28,210 bases of DNA from [Leptolyngbya] sp. JSC-1 (GTDB lineage Bacteria; Cyanobacteriota; Cyanobacteriia; Elainellales; Elainellaceae). The translations under genes were made by a program, and so were the position numbers. The notes under the pieces are model-generated. The model was not told where the DNA came from and made no database searches. It was given only the letters and a program-made list of their open reading frames with translations. Of this stretch, positions 17,301 through 24,265 are shown in pieces. The stretch's first letter is position 1. Every line of letters begins with the position of its first letter. Location: NCBI GenBank assembly GCA_000733415.1, contig KL662191.1:6027553-6055762 (forward strand). The letters run 5' to 3'.

Positions 17301-18743
17301 CGTTGCAAATACTTCGGCCAAGGTGTCTCGTTGAATGGCCTGACTTTCGGGTGCAGTGAACTCGTCTACAGTATGTCCAATCACCTCGTCTAGGCTAAAA
17401 CCGGCAGCAAGCCGGTTAACAAACAACATTCTGCCATCTCGATCCACCTTGGTGATAAAGCTGGGGACATTTTCCAAGATCGATCGCTGCTGGCTTTCGA
17501 CTTCGGCTAGGGCCAGTTCGGCGCGTTTGCGATTGCTGATATCCGTCACCCGCACCAAGTTCAGGTGTCTATCGGCGACTGAGATACGATTAGCGGCCAG
17601 ATTTCCCCAAAAACTATTGCCTTTCAGGGTAATGTACTCAATTTCCCGGCTCCAAAATCCCTGGGTATGCACTTCATCCGAAATCTGCTGCAATTCCTCA
17701 ACCGTAAAGGGGTGACATTGCAGGGTATGGCCCTCAATATTGATTAGACTTTCCTTCCTATCCGCTTCAAACATCTCAATGGCCCGCTTGTTGCAGTCCA
17801 CCGTCAGTAGCGTATCTGGATCAACTAGAAACAACGCATCGGTTGACTCGTTGAAAATCGCTTCTCGCAAATCTCGACTGCGGGAAATCTCCAGTTCGAT
17901 TTGCTTGCGCTCGCTAATATTTCGCACCAGACATAGGACGCGATCCGATTGGTAGGGAACGATGCGAGCTTCTTCGTACTGGATCCGATCGCCAAACTGA
18001 ATTTGTTGCTCGAAAGTTTGTATCTCGCCTGTGTTCAGCGCTTGTCGAATAGCGGTTAGATACTGAATCGCAAGCTCTGGAGGAAGGATATCGTTGATAT
18101 ATAGGCCGGTGAGGTCCGAGTTCTCTGAAGCGATTAAGTCACCCATAAACTGATTGCGGGAAAAGCTGAGATACTGACCTTCAGCATTTATGATTGTCAT
18201 GATGTCTGGAACTGCTGATAAAATGGCGCGATTTTGTTCCTCACTGTCACGTAGCGTCATTTCTAGCCGTTTCTGTTCCGTATTTAACGCTTCCAGTTCC
18301 CGATTCGCTTGCTCCAATGCGGTCTGCTGACGAGCGATCTGCTGGTCTTGCTGGTAGCGTCGCAGAGCCTCGGTCACGGTCAGGCTCAAATCCGTCTCAT
18401 CCCAGGGTTTGGTAATAAACCGATAAAGACTACCCTGATGCACCACATTGACTACATCCTTTGCCCTGGTTTGCTCTGTCAGCATTACCTTTAGCATTTC
18501 AGGATAGCGAGCGTGGAGTGCCATCAGCAATTGATCACCCTGCATCCCTGGCATGTTCTGATCAACAATCACCAAAGGGATCTCAACACCTTTCGCCATC
18601 AGCGCATCAACCAGAGTTAGGGCTTCATCGCCACTCTCAGCAGTTTCGACCATGTAATCAGGAAAATCCTGCATCAACTGAGTTCTCAGGGTGAGCAGAA
18701 CATTCTGTTCGTCATCAACACAGAGGATGGTCGGAGTATTCAT
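14349..18743 (-). CDS. Hybrid sensor histidine kinase, REC-PAS(x6)-HisKA-HATPase-REC (1464 aa)
   Basis: Domains in order: receiver with D61 in VIVDQNMPG (about 1-130); a coiled-coil linker (130-165); about six PAS repeats at roughly 170-280, 290-400, 410-525, 535-655, 680-795 and 800-925, several ending in the PAC-like DISDRKQAE linker; HisKA with H974 in NMSHELRTPL; HATPase with the N-box around 1088 (NLLSNAIKFT), G1 DTGPGID near 1148 and G2 GTGLGL; a second receiver with D1292 in WMDMRMPVMDGYEA; then a helical tail (~1385-1464) without an HPt histidine. No transmembrane helix, so it is cytoplasmic; cofactors of the PAS domains cannot be told. A 12-base triplication (15349-15384) makes an AQAR repeat within the ATPase domain. 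The ATG at 18743 is the first good start. It is a single-gene unit downstream of a repeat island. Confidence 0.93.
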   Translation of the reverse strand: MNTPTILCVDDEQNVLLTLRTQLMQDFPDYMVETAESGDEALTLVDALMAKGVEIPLVIVDQNMPGMQGDQLLMALHARYPEMLKVMLTEQTRAKDVVNVVHQGSLYRFITKPWDETDLSLTVTEALRRYQQDQQIARQQTALEQANRELEALNTEQKRLEMTLRDSEEQNRAILSAVPDIMTIINAEGQYLSFSRNQFMGDLIASENSDLTGLYINDILPPELAIQYLTAIRQALNTGEIQTFEQQIQFGDRIQYEEARIVPYQSDRVLCLVRNISERKQIELEISRSRDLREAIFNESTDALFLVDPDTLLTVDCNKRAIEMFEADRKESLINIEGHTLQCHPFTVEELQQISDEVHTQGFWSREIEYITLKGNSFWGNLAANRISVADRHLNLVRVTDISNRKRAELALAEVESQQRSILENVPSFITKVDRDGRMLFVNRLAAGFSLDEVIGHTVDEFTAPESQAIQRDTLAEVFATGRTLTIETLGTGDNGKPATYEVRIAPIETEGQIDAAILVATDISERRQTELALQQSEARFRQLADTVSEGFFVFEVVSFQYSYVNPAYEAIVGIPFQEINSVASWLDSVHPDDREQVEAGLQRELQGEVFDKEYRFIRPDGELRWLRCRAFPIVDQTGAVIRIVGTVDDISDRKQAEIALQQLNEELEQRVQQRTQELARSEQDLRTIFNNVYDAIFIHDPNGTILDVNDRALELHGAARDQLLAATIADLSAPDTPHERIAEMRQQVQTGKRIQFEWKARRFGDHSSFDAEISLKKATLGNQPVCIVGVRDISDRKQAEAQLREQEQFLRSIYEGVNQPIFVGTVLPDQSVRQLGWNPSAARLMGKSSEEVAGKPLEEIFAAEDAAEVIQRYAQSITTKQPFTVEERITFQGQPRWVLSTYNPLINEAGQVHRVVSTLYDITDRKQLEQELLQINAELECRVEERTLDLEQAMRAAEAASRAKSTFLANMSHELRTPLNAILGFSQLLSRDTTLPPEQQQRVNIINRSGEHLLNLINDILEMSKIEAGRVNLTLKNFDLFDLLKSLEELLRLKAESKGLRLIIQSDADVPQYIQADEGKLRQVLINLLSNAIKFTQAGSVTLRVQAESAKNEKLVAQSERAQARAQARAQDPALIGSQFFIRFEVADTGPGIDLPDREILFEPFVQTEIGQNSQEGTGLGLPISRQFVQLMGSDLTVESLPGQGATFRFTIPVVLVQAVDLSAERPTRRVIGLAPNQPVYRLLVVEDNPENRQFLVQLLQSVGFEVQAASNGQDAVTLGQQWAPHLIWMDMRMPVMDGYEATRRIRSLVSPFHSPPKILALTASAFGDESAAILAAGCDDLVCKPATEASLFRKIAEHLGVCYVYAEQPDGLEPESLALETTSPENAAQLNQQLVDVLPLMPSEWIEQLQQAARIADEELILQLLEQLPPAQISLANALRALVNEFQLEQLIELTGNVIKAL
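15349..15384. repeat. 12-base tandem repeat inside the histidine-kinase ATPase domain
   Basis: Three copies of CCTGTGCTCTGG-like sequence lie in frame within the kinase gene and encode Ala-Gln-Ala-Arg repeats at residues ~1119-1131, between the N-box and G1-box. Because the unit is 12 bases, copy-number change would not break the frame. Confidence 0.8.
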
Positions 18744-18841
18744 GTCGGCTACTCATGAGAGAAGGTCAAGAACTTTGGCATGGTTTATAGTTTAATTGTT
18801 CAAAGGCAACTGTACCGTAAAGATAGTTCGACTGGATTGAC

Positions 18842-18888
18842 ATCCCCCTTTTCTGAGCTGCCCGCAGGGCAGCTCAGAAAAGGGGGAT
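18842..18888. repeat. Perfect inverted repeat, 22-base arms, 3-base loop
   Basis: Left arm 18842-18863 (starts ATCCCCCTTTTCTGAGCTG) and right arm 18867-18888 are exact reverse complements around GCA. As RNA or cruciform this is a 22-bp perfect stem. There is no T-run of terminator type after either arm. It lies ~100 bases upstream of the histidine-kinase start and shares the ATCCCCC ends of the neighbouring palindromes. Confidence 0.9.
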
Positions 18889-18959
18889 CGACCCCTTGCA
18901 TTGAGTCGCGATCGCCCTCCGGGCGGTGCGGAGCACCATCGAGATCTGTGTACACGTAG

Positions 18960-19010
18960 CCTTTTTAAGGGGAGCTAGGGGGATCTCAACAGGATTTGCG
19001 ATCTACTGAA
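18960..19010. repeat. Direct repeat, copy 1
   Basis: Runs from CCTTTTTAAGGGGAGC through GATCTCAACAGGATTTGC to CTACTGAA. It matches 19533-19584 apart from two substitutions and one missing G. The match extends well past the palindromic core into unique sequence, so it is a copied element rather than chance similarity of C-runs. Confidence 0.85.
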
Positions 19011-19263
19011 ACTACTCCCTTCCCCTTTAAACTTGGTGGTAAAACACAGCTCAAAAAAAGGGGTTATAGGTCAGAGAGTGCCGCTGCCAGAGTCCGTTAC
19101 TGCTACTGCCAGATTGATGTATTAAAATCTATCCATTTCTAATTCTTTTCAAGAGTTTACTCGTATTATTATATTCTTCTTACTATTATTTACAGCTAAT
19201 TCTTTAGAGTGTTTGTCAATATATCTATATCTATATTACACCGCTCAATTCCACAGATTACCT

Positions 19264-19297
19264 GCCGCCTGCGGCACCTCCCCTTATCAAAGGGAGG
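19264..19297. repeat. Two small adjacent palindromes
   Basis: GCCGC-CT-GCGGC (19264-19275) and CCTCCC...GGGAGG (19277-19297) stand side by side. The second is of the CCTCCCCTTATCAAAGGGAGG kind seen between genes in many bacteria with MITE-like repeats. No gene is attached. Confidence 0.6.
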
Positions 19298-19473
19298 ATG
19301 GGAGGGGTTTAATCTATCGTGATCACAATTTAAATTGGTATTAGTTTTACTGCTCTGACGATTTGAGCTGAATTTCTGCAACGGTAAAGGCGGGTCTCGT
19401 AAGCAAACTGTCGCATACTAGCAGCTAGTTCGCTAAACCCACCTGTGTAGTCAATTTCCAATCAACAAGGTTT

Positions 19474-19559
19474 GATCCCCCTAAATCCCCCTTGATAAGG
19501 GGGACTTCAAACCACTATTAGCTTAATTCCCCCCTTTTTAAGGGGAGTTAGGGGGGATC
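19474..19559. repeat. Imperfect long palindrome, MITE-like
   Basis: GATCCCCCTAAATCCCCCTT at 19474-19493 pairs imperfectly with the sequence at 19540-19559, giving ~20-base arms around a centre that holds two smaller palindromes (CCCCC-TTGATAA-GGGGG and CCCCTTTTTAAGGGG). This is a very common cyanobacterial intergenic element type. Confidence 0.7.
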
Positions 19560-19584
19560 TCAACAGGATTTGCAATCTACTGAA
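19533..19584. repeat. Direct repeat, copy 2, abutting the DUF2267 stop codon
   Basis: Second copy of the 18960-19010 sequence, 573 bases away. Its last base is directly next to the stop codon of the minus-strand DUF2267 gene (19585-19587), so it forms the immediate 3' untranslated region of that gene. Confidence 0.85.
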
Positions 19585-20169
19585 CTAGGCTTCTTGCCAA
19601 AGTTCGCGCACGCCACCTTCGGGCAGCCAGCTCGCGATCTCCTGAATCCGCTCCTGCGATAGTTCTGCCTTCGTGGCTGAGAATACCGCCTTCACGGCCC
19701 GTTTCCGTTCCGCGTCTTTATGCTCAGAACCACGCTCAAAGCCGCCTTCATTGGCAACTCGGAAGAAGAAGCGGTCCGAATCAATCTTGAAAATACCAGG
19801 ACCTTGCCAAGGTGGACGCACCCGGCTCAGGAAATCTACTAGCGGGTTGGTATCGCGCCACAGATCGGCAACTTCCATTTGCAGCGCCTTTTCCTTCGTT
19901 GGCATGGCGTCTTCATGTAATTCAGCTTCAACCCGCTCAGCCGATTCGGTGCTCATCAGGTCGCGCATGACGCGGAATACCACCTCAGCAAAATCTCTGG
20001 CATCGTAGGGGTCAGCAAACCCGCCATCGACCATCACCTTTTCCAAAAAAGAACGATTCGGATCGGCCTCTAGAATTCTGGAATCCTCAACTTCGGTTGG
20101 ATCAATTTCCGGGACATGCTGTTCAGGTAGATCCTGCTTGACATCCTGCTTGACAGTGTTATCAGCCAT
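19585..20169 (-). CDS. DUF2267-family protein (194 aa)
   Basis: Two related halves typical of DUF2267: FLEKVMVDGGFADPYDARDFAEVVFRVMRDLMS followed by EDAMPT, and a second segment with FFFRVANEGGFERGS...ERKRAVKAVFSATKAELSQERIQEIASWLPEGGVRELW. The family is of unknown function, soluble and helical. The N-terminal ~40 residues are acidic and carry a small internal repeat (DVKQD, from the tandem TCCTGCTTGACA). The ATG at 20167-20169 is preceded by AAGGGA on the minus strand, a good site. It is 132 bases downstream of the GT2 gene on the same strand, so read-through is possible, but no functional link is evident. Confidence 0.8.
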   Translation of the reverse strand: MADNTVKQDVKQDLPEQHVPEIDPTEVEDSRILEADPNRSFLEKVMVDGGFADPYDARDFAEVVFRVMRDLMSTESAERVEAELHEDAMPTKEKALQMEVADLWRDTNPLVDFLSRVRPPWQGPGIFKIDSDRFFFRVANEGGFERGSEHKDAERKRAVKAVFSATKAELSQERIQEIASWLPEGGVRELWQEA

Positions 20170-20301
20170 TGTTATTTCCCTTAATGTTGAGCAAATTACA
20201 CAAACCTTTGTCTCTCAATCAAGGTACGCAAGCAGAAGCGAACAAACATCTTTCCTAGGTTCCAACTAGACTGGTACAGAGGGTAGAGATTCCAAACGGT
20301 T

Positions 20302-21234
20302 TTATTTCGCTGCTTTTAGTTCCGCATAGGCGGCATACACCCCCTGGACGTTGTACCAATTCAGAAAAATCCGAGCAATTTCTAAGGCGAGTTGGGGTTT
20401 ACCACGGTCAATTAGCCATTGCAGCAACGGGGCCATTGTGCGTTCATTCAACCATCCGCCTAACGATAAAGCACCCCACAGCAAGCGATGAATCCAGGTC
20501 ATTTGAATCATCATTCGTACATTCCAGGTGGGATGTTTTTGATAGAACAAAACCCCCATGCGGCCCCGCTGAATTTCTTTATCGATTAACTGCGGCAATT
20601 GCTCCAGCGAAAAGGGCGGATGCCAGTGATAACCGACTGCTTCTGGACATTTGATCAGTTTCAGTCCGAATTGCTTGAGCCGCACGCCCAATTCCAGATC
20701 TTCCCAGCCGTAGAGCTGAAAACGCGGATCAAACAGTCCGGCAGCTTCTAACCAGTGCCGCGCAATCGCCACATTGCCGGTCGCAAAGTAGGCGGCAGAA
20801 AAATCGGTCAGTTTGTAAGGTTCCGTGGTGGGATGCTCGAAGTTACAGGTGTTGATTACGCTGCCGTAGGTAAACAGCCGGTCATGGCCCATTTGCTGCT
20901 GCCCCCGCACCAACGCCTCGGCATGGAACTGCAAAAACCGCTCCGTTACCACCAGATCGCTGTCAATGAAAACAATCGTGTCGCCTTTGGCCTGCTCTAC
21001 GCCTAGGTTCCGGGCTACCGCAGGCCCCTGATGGTTTTGCTCAAACCAGCGCACGTGAGGCAAGTTAGCTTGTTGCAGCCATGCCAGCGTCTGATCGGTC
21101 GAGCCATCGTCTACCACAATCACCTCGTAGCCGACGATCGGTTCTGGCCGCACCTGCTGGTTTTCTAGGGCCTGCAAGCACTTCTGCAAAATCGGCAGCC
21201 GATTGTAGGTTGGAATCACCACACTCAGAAACAC
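20302..21234 (-). CDS. Glycosyltransferase family 2 (310 aa)
   Basis: GT-A-fold inverting glycosyltransferase: VVIPTYNR at the N-terminus, VVDDGSTD (42-47 acidic pair and following), GPAVARNLGVE, the metal-binding DSD at 91-93, an ATGNVAIAR segment, and GWEDLELGVRL carrying the ED catalytic-base motif. There is no long hydrophobic C-terminal segment of the dolichyl type, so it is probably a peripheral enzyme using a nucleotide-sugar donor. The start is a GTG (21232-21234) with AAAGGA a few bases upstream. Sugar and acceptor are unknown; exopolysaccharide or protein glycosylation is plausible. It diverges from the argG gene. Confidence 0.9.
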   Translation of the reverse strand: MFLSVVIPTYNRLPILQKCLQALENQQVRPEPIVGYEVIVVDDGSTDQTLAWLQQANLPHVRWFEQNHQGPAVARNLGVEQAKGDTIVFIDSDLVVTERFLQFHAEALVRGQQQMGHDRLFTYGSVINTCNFEHPTTEPYKLTDFSAAYFATGNVAIARHWLEAAGLFDPRFQLYGWEDLELGVRLKQFGLKLIKCPEAVGYHWHPPFSLEQLPQLIDKEIQRGRMGVLFYQKHPTWNVRMMIQMTWIHRLLWGALSLGGWLNERTMAPLLQWLIDRGKPQLALEIARIFLNWYNVQGVYAAYAELKAAK

Positions 21235-21460
21235 TGTTTTCCTTTCCCCTTCCTCACGTCCCTAAACCAGGATAAAGGCTAAGGGAGCTAACTTGCTGTA
21301 CTGGCCCAATCAGCCGCGCAAACCTGTAGACCGATTTCTGCTTGTAAATCTGTACTGATTCCAACAGGAAATTCAGCCGCTTTGATTAGATAATGAGAGT
21401 TTTGTTCTTGAATCCAATCAATACCGGGGTTGGGGTACGCCACCGAGGAGGGACATCGAT

Positions 21461-22699
21461 ATGAAAGCACAAGATCTAAAGGGAAAAACCATTGCCTTTG
21501 CCGGTTCCGGCGGCTTAGATAGCTGCACCATCACCCGCTGGCTCAGTGATATGGGCGTCGAGGTGGTTTGCTTTACGGCAGATTTGGGTCAGCCCGATGA
21601 AGAAGACGTGTCGGCGATTCGCAATCGCATGTTGCAGGCCGGTGCCAAGGAGTTTGTTTTGCTGCCAGCGCGGGAAGGAATTGCCGAAGCAGGCGTGCAG
21701 GTGATTCAGTCTCAAGCTTGCTATGAAGGCCGCTACTGGAACACCACAGGAATTGCCCGTTGCGTGCTAACCAAGGCCATGATCGAGGAAATGAAACAGC
21801 GCGGCTTGACGATCTTTAGCCACGGGGCTACTGGACGCGGTAACGATCAGGTGCGCTTTCAGCTGATCACCAACATGCTGGCTCCTGAATTTGAGATCTA
21901 CGCTCCCTGGCGCGATGAAGCATTTCTCTCCCGTTTTCCGGGCCGCAGCGAAATGATTGATTTCTGTCAGGAACACGGCCTACCCGTTACCGCCAGCAAA
22001 GAAAAACCCTATTCCACCGATGCCAACCTGCTGGGCTTGACCCACGAGTCGGGAATGCTGGAGGCACTCACCACACCCGCTCAGTTTGTCAAGCCAATCA
22101 TGGGCTGCTACCCCGCAGAAGCCCCAGACAGCGCCGAAGAGTTTACGGTTCGCTTCGAGCAGGGCCGTCCAGTGGCGATCAACGGTCAGCCCGTGGGCTT
22201 GGTGGATGCCTTTCTGCAAGCCAATGCCATCGGCGGTAAGTATGGAGTGGGCATCGGCACGCACTTGGTCGAAAATCGCTTTGTCGGCATCAAGTCGCGG
22301 GGGGTTTACGAAAGTCCAGGCGTTGAGCTGTTGGGCACCTGCTATGCCTATTTGCTCCAGTTGATTCTGGATCGCCGCGCTCGCGAATTTTTTGACCAGC
22401 TTTCGCTGCTGATTGCCAAACAAATCTATCAGGGCTATTGGTTTGATCTGGCCACCCAAATGGCGCTGCAAGCAGTTCAGTGTACGGCCAAGCTAATGAC
22501 TGGATCAATTACCGTCTCGGTTTACAAGGGCAATATTTCCTTTGTGGCTGCCACCGATGTGCCCCACTCGATCTATTCCGAAGAAAACGCCTCGATGGAA
22601 GGCGTCGGCGACTACAACCACACCGATTCCGAGGGCCTGCTGCGCGTGTTTGGGGTCAGCGCCAGAGTCCTGGCAACTAGCGGTCAAATTACGCCTTAG
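21461..22699 (+). CDS. argG: Argininosuccinate synthase, long/E. coli-like subtype (412 aa)
   Basis: Joins citrulline and aspartate with ATP to form argininosuccinate, the penultimate step of arginine synthesis. Motifs: the PP-loop AGSGGLDS (14-21), TADLGQPDEED (39-49), WNTTGIAR, ATGRGNDQVRF (123-133), APWRDEAF, KPYSTDANLLG (182-192), VRFEQGRPVAING, NRFVGIKSRGVYESPG, YQGYWFD. These match the E. coli-type enzyme, whose motifs (TANLGQPDEED, KAYSTDSNMLG) differ from the AYSGGVDTS form I associate with cyanobacterial ArgG. The PP-loop ends in Ser where Thr is usual. GAGGAGGG at 21445-21452 gives a strong ribosome-binding site before the ATG. Either it is a second or transferred copy, or a synthase-like paralogue. 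No other arginine gene is adjacent. Confidence 0.85.
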   Translation: MKAQDLKGKTIAFAGSGGLDSCTITRWLSDMGVEVVCFTADLGQPDEEDVSAIRNRMLQAGAKEFVLLPAREGIAEAGVQVIQSQACYEGRYWNTTGIARCVLTKAMIEEMKQRGLTIFSHGATGRGNDQVRFQLITNMLAPEFEIYAPWRDEAFLSRFPGRSEMIDFCQEHGLPVTASKEKPYSTDANLLGLTHESGMLEALTTPAQFVKPIMGCYPAEAPDSAEEFTVRFEQGRPVAINGQPVGLVDAFLQANAIGGKYGVGIGTHLVENRFVGIKSRGVYESPGVELLGTCYAYLLQLILDRRAREFFDQLSLLIAKQIYQGYWFDLATQMALQAVQCTAKLMTGSITVSVYKGNISFVAATDVPHSIYSEENASMEGVGDYNHTDSEGLLRVFGVSARVLATSGQITP

Positions 22700-22736
22700 G
22701 GCATTCCTGAGGCAGACATCCCGGAATCGAGCGGTG

Positions 22737-22864
22737 GCAAACTGTATCTAGCAGACTACATCCAGCAGACTACATCCAGCAGACTACATCCAGCAAACTG
22801 TATCTAGCAGCCTGGATTCAGCAGCCTGTTATCCAGCAACCTGTTATCCAGCAAACTGTATCTC
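22737..22864. repeat. Array of nine 14/15-base tandem repeats
   Basis: Nine consecutive units with consensus GCARACTRYATCYA. Three are identical GCAGACTACATCCA (22751, 22765, 22779); GCAAACTGTATCTA occurs at 22737 and 22793, with a near copy at 22851; units at 22807, 22821 and 22836 are GCAGCCTG-type, the last two being 15 bases. A degenerate unit may precede at 22712. There are no spacers, so it is not a CRISPR. It occupies most of the gap between argG and the TVP38-family gene and does not look coding. Confidence 0.92.
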
Positions 22865-22981
22865 AACGGACTACCTGGGCTATGGTGGAAAGGTGGGCTG
22901 CGGATGGCAGCTACTGTTCTATCGGCCAGAAAAAGCAATTCTGCTGGACGCGCCGATTTCGATGCTTGATCGAGCCAACCC

Positions 22982-23596
22982 ATGCGCCGAACCTCCAACC
23001 GCCTAAACTCCAACCGCCTAAACTCCAACCGTCAAGATCATGCGCTAAAGCGAGTTCTGCTCGCTCTACTCGGTTTGGCTCTGTTCTACCTGGTGATGAT
23101 TTTGGTCCTGAGAACGATCGGCCTGGAGAATGCGCATCGGTTCATTCATCAGTCTGGTGCTTGGGCACCGATTGTGTTTGTGGTTCTCTGTTCCTTGAGT
23201 TTGGTGATTGCCCCCCTCAGCGGCAGTTCCCTGTTTATTGCTGGGGGAGCACTGTTTGGCAAGGAAATCGGATTCTGGCTGAGCTTAGTGGCGTCAATAA
23301 TTGGGTGCAGCATTAACTTTTGGCTCTCTCGCAAGTTGGGTCGGCAGGTGGTGGCTCGTCTGATCGGCAAAAATAGTTTGGAGGAACTGGATCGGTTTAC
23401 TCAGCGCCTAGAAGGAAATCGCGGCTTGCTCTATCTCACTTTGGTAATGCCACTGTCGCAGGATATTGTCAGCTATGCTGCTGGGTTGACTCCCATCTCC
23501 TACCACCGCTTTTTGGTGGCGCTAATTTCGAGTGGCTTTGTAGTGGTGGCTGCTTACATCTACCTGGGCACGAGTCTATTGGAGGCACTGCTCTAA
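22982..23596 (+). CDS. TVP38/TMEM64 (VTT domain) membrane protein (204 aa)
   Basis: DedA-superfamily-like integral membrane protein. After a basic N-terminus there is a first hydrophobic helix (~24-45), then the VTT domain: SGAWAPIVFVVLCSLSLV, the family-typical GSSLFIAGGALFG, a helix rich in small residues (VASIIGCSINFWLSRKLGR), then YLTLVMPLSQDIVSYAAGL and a closing helix. Family members are linked to lipid scrambling or membrane homeostasis; the bacterial role is unclear. The first 17 residues contain the repeat RLNSN-RLNSN, encoded by 15-base repeats (CGCCTAAACTCCAAC), and no ribosome-binding site precedes the ATG at 22982, so the true start might lie elsewhere. The 14/15-base repeat array lies ~115 bases upstream. 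Confidence 0.85.
   Translation: MRRTSNRLNSNRLNSNRQDHALKRVLLALLGLALFYLVMILVLRTIGLENAHRFIHQSGAWAPIVFVVLCSLSLVIAPLSGSSLFIAGGALFGKEIGFWLSLVASIIGCSINFWLSRKLGRQVVARLIGKNSLEELDRFTQRLEGNRGLLYLTLVMPLSQDIVSYAAGLTPISYHRFLVALISSGFVVVAAYIYLGTSLLEALL
22988..23032. repeat. 15-base tandem repeat in the TVP38-family gene start
   Basis: Two exact copies of CGCCTAAACTCCAAC follow a shorter related unit (CGAACCTCCAAC). They encode the Arg-Leu-Asn-Ser-Asn repeats at residues ~7-16. The unit length keeps the frame. Confidence 0.8.
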
Positions 23597-23671
23597 GTCC
23601 GCCATTTGGTTTAGGCGCTAAGCAATTGGTAGAACTCAGTTGGGCAAACCAAGCTCAAAGCATCGAGCAAG

Positions 23672-24265
23672 TCAATGAATCAACGAATCGATGTTTGTAT
23701 TTAAGTGGTTTAGCTCCAGATCAGCAGTAATTGGCGGATGAAGCAATTCCTCAGGCGCACTGGCCAGATCAGGACGGGTATGGGCACGTTCCTGTTGACG
23801 ACGCAGTGAAATAATATGCTCTGGGTCAATTCCTTCAAAGGTGGGCGGCAACCAAACCCGAATCATCAACAGAGCACCCAACACCAACAGAAATGCGCAA
23901 GCTGACAAAATTTGGCCGACCGGAGCCTCCAATACGCCCCGAACAATCACTTCTCGTAAAACCGAAACGATCGACACTTCCACCGCCACCCCAATCGAAA
24001 CCCGCTGCTCTTGCAAATAAATAATCAGCAGCCGAAATAGTTCCACTAAAATCAGCAAAAACAGAATATCGGCGGTAACAGCCGTAAAATCAAGCGGCGG
24101 TAACAGTGACAGAAACATCTCCCGCAATTGAATCAGCATAAAGCTAAACAATCCGATGCATAAGGACACGACAATCAAATCTTGAACGGCTTCCAGTGCC
24201 CGCACCAATTGGTTTTGCTTGAGCCACTCATAACGGGTAGTTACAGGAGGAATTGAGTTCTGCAT
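23672..24265 (-). CDS. PsiE-family phosphate-starvation-inducible membrane protein (197 aa)
   Basis: About four hydrophobic segments (for example LIVVSLCIGLFSFMLIQL, ILFLLILVELFRLLIIYL, ILSACAFLLVLGALLMI) with the PsiE-typical VEVSIVSVLREVIVRGVLE segment in between, and a polar C-terminal tail of ~55 residues. E. coli PsiE is induced by phosphate starvation but has no known biochemical activity. The frame is open up to a TTG at 24340, but neither TTG nor the ATG at 24265 has a well-placed ribosome-binding site; an AGGAGG (minus strand, 24293-24298) is 27 bases before the ATG. I chose the ATG. Two TTAA words upstream (24359, 24371) are 12, not 11, bases apart, so a Pho box is not established. 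It converges with the TVP38-family gene. Confidence 0.8.
   Translation of the reverse strand: MQNSIPPVTTRYEWLKQNQLVRALEAVQDLIVVSLCIGLFSFMLIQLREMFLSLLPPLDFTAVTADILFLLILVELFRLLIIYLQEQRVSIGVAVEVSIVSVLREVIVRGVLEAPVGQILSACAFLLVLGALLMIRVWLPPTFEGIDPEHIISLRRQQERAHTRPDLASAPEELLHPPITADLELNHLNTNIDSLIH

Larger units (their letters stand above)
18744..19584. other. Gene-free repeat island upstream of the histidine kinase
   Basis: About 840 bases without a credible gene; a 61-codon minus-strand frame at 19196-19381 runs across repeat sequence and has no family pattern. It holds a perfect long hairpin (18842-18888), two copies of a 51/52-base repeat (18960-19010, 19533-19584), short palindromes (19264-19275, 19277-19297), an imperfect 86-base palindrome (19474-19559), and AATTGGTATTAGT (19333-19345), also present near the IS630 transposase end. 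The kinase promoter must lie near its right edge as read on the minus strand, but I see no clear boxes. Confidence 0.7.

Noticed and set aside
18842..18888. Rho-independent terminator
   Set aside because: The stem is far longer than usual, no T-run follows either arm, and it is not placed at the end of a nearby gene.
19196..19381. 61-codon minus-strand gene in the repeat island
   Set aside because: It runs through two palindromes, has no ribosome-binding site and no family pattern.
22737..22864. CRISPR array
   Set aside because: Units are 14-15 bases, contiguous and without spacers; no cas genes in the window.
22882..23316. 144-codon plus-strand frame overlapping the TVP38-family gene
   Set aside because: It is a shifted frame of a clear membrane-protein gene; its Cys/Trp-rich translation is typical of a shadow.
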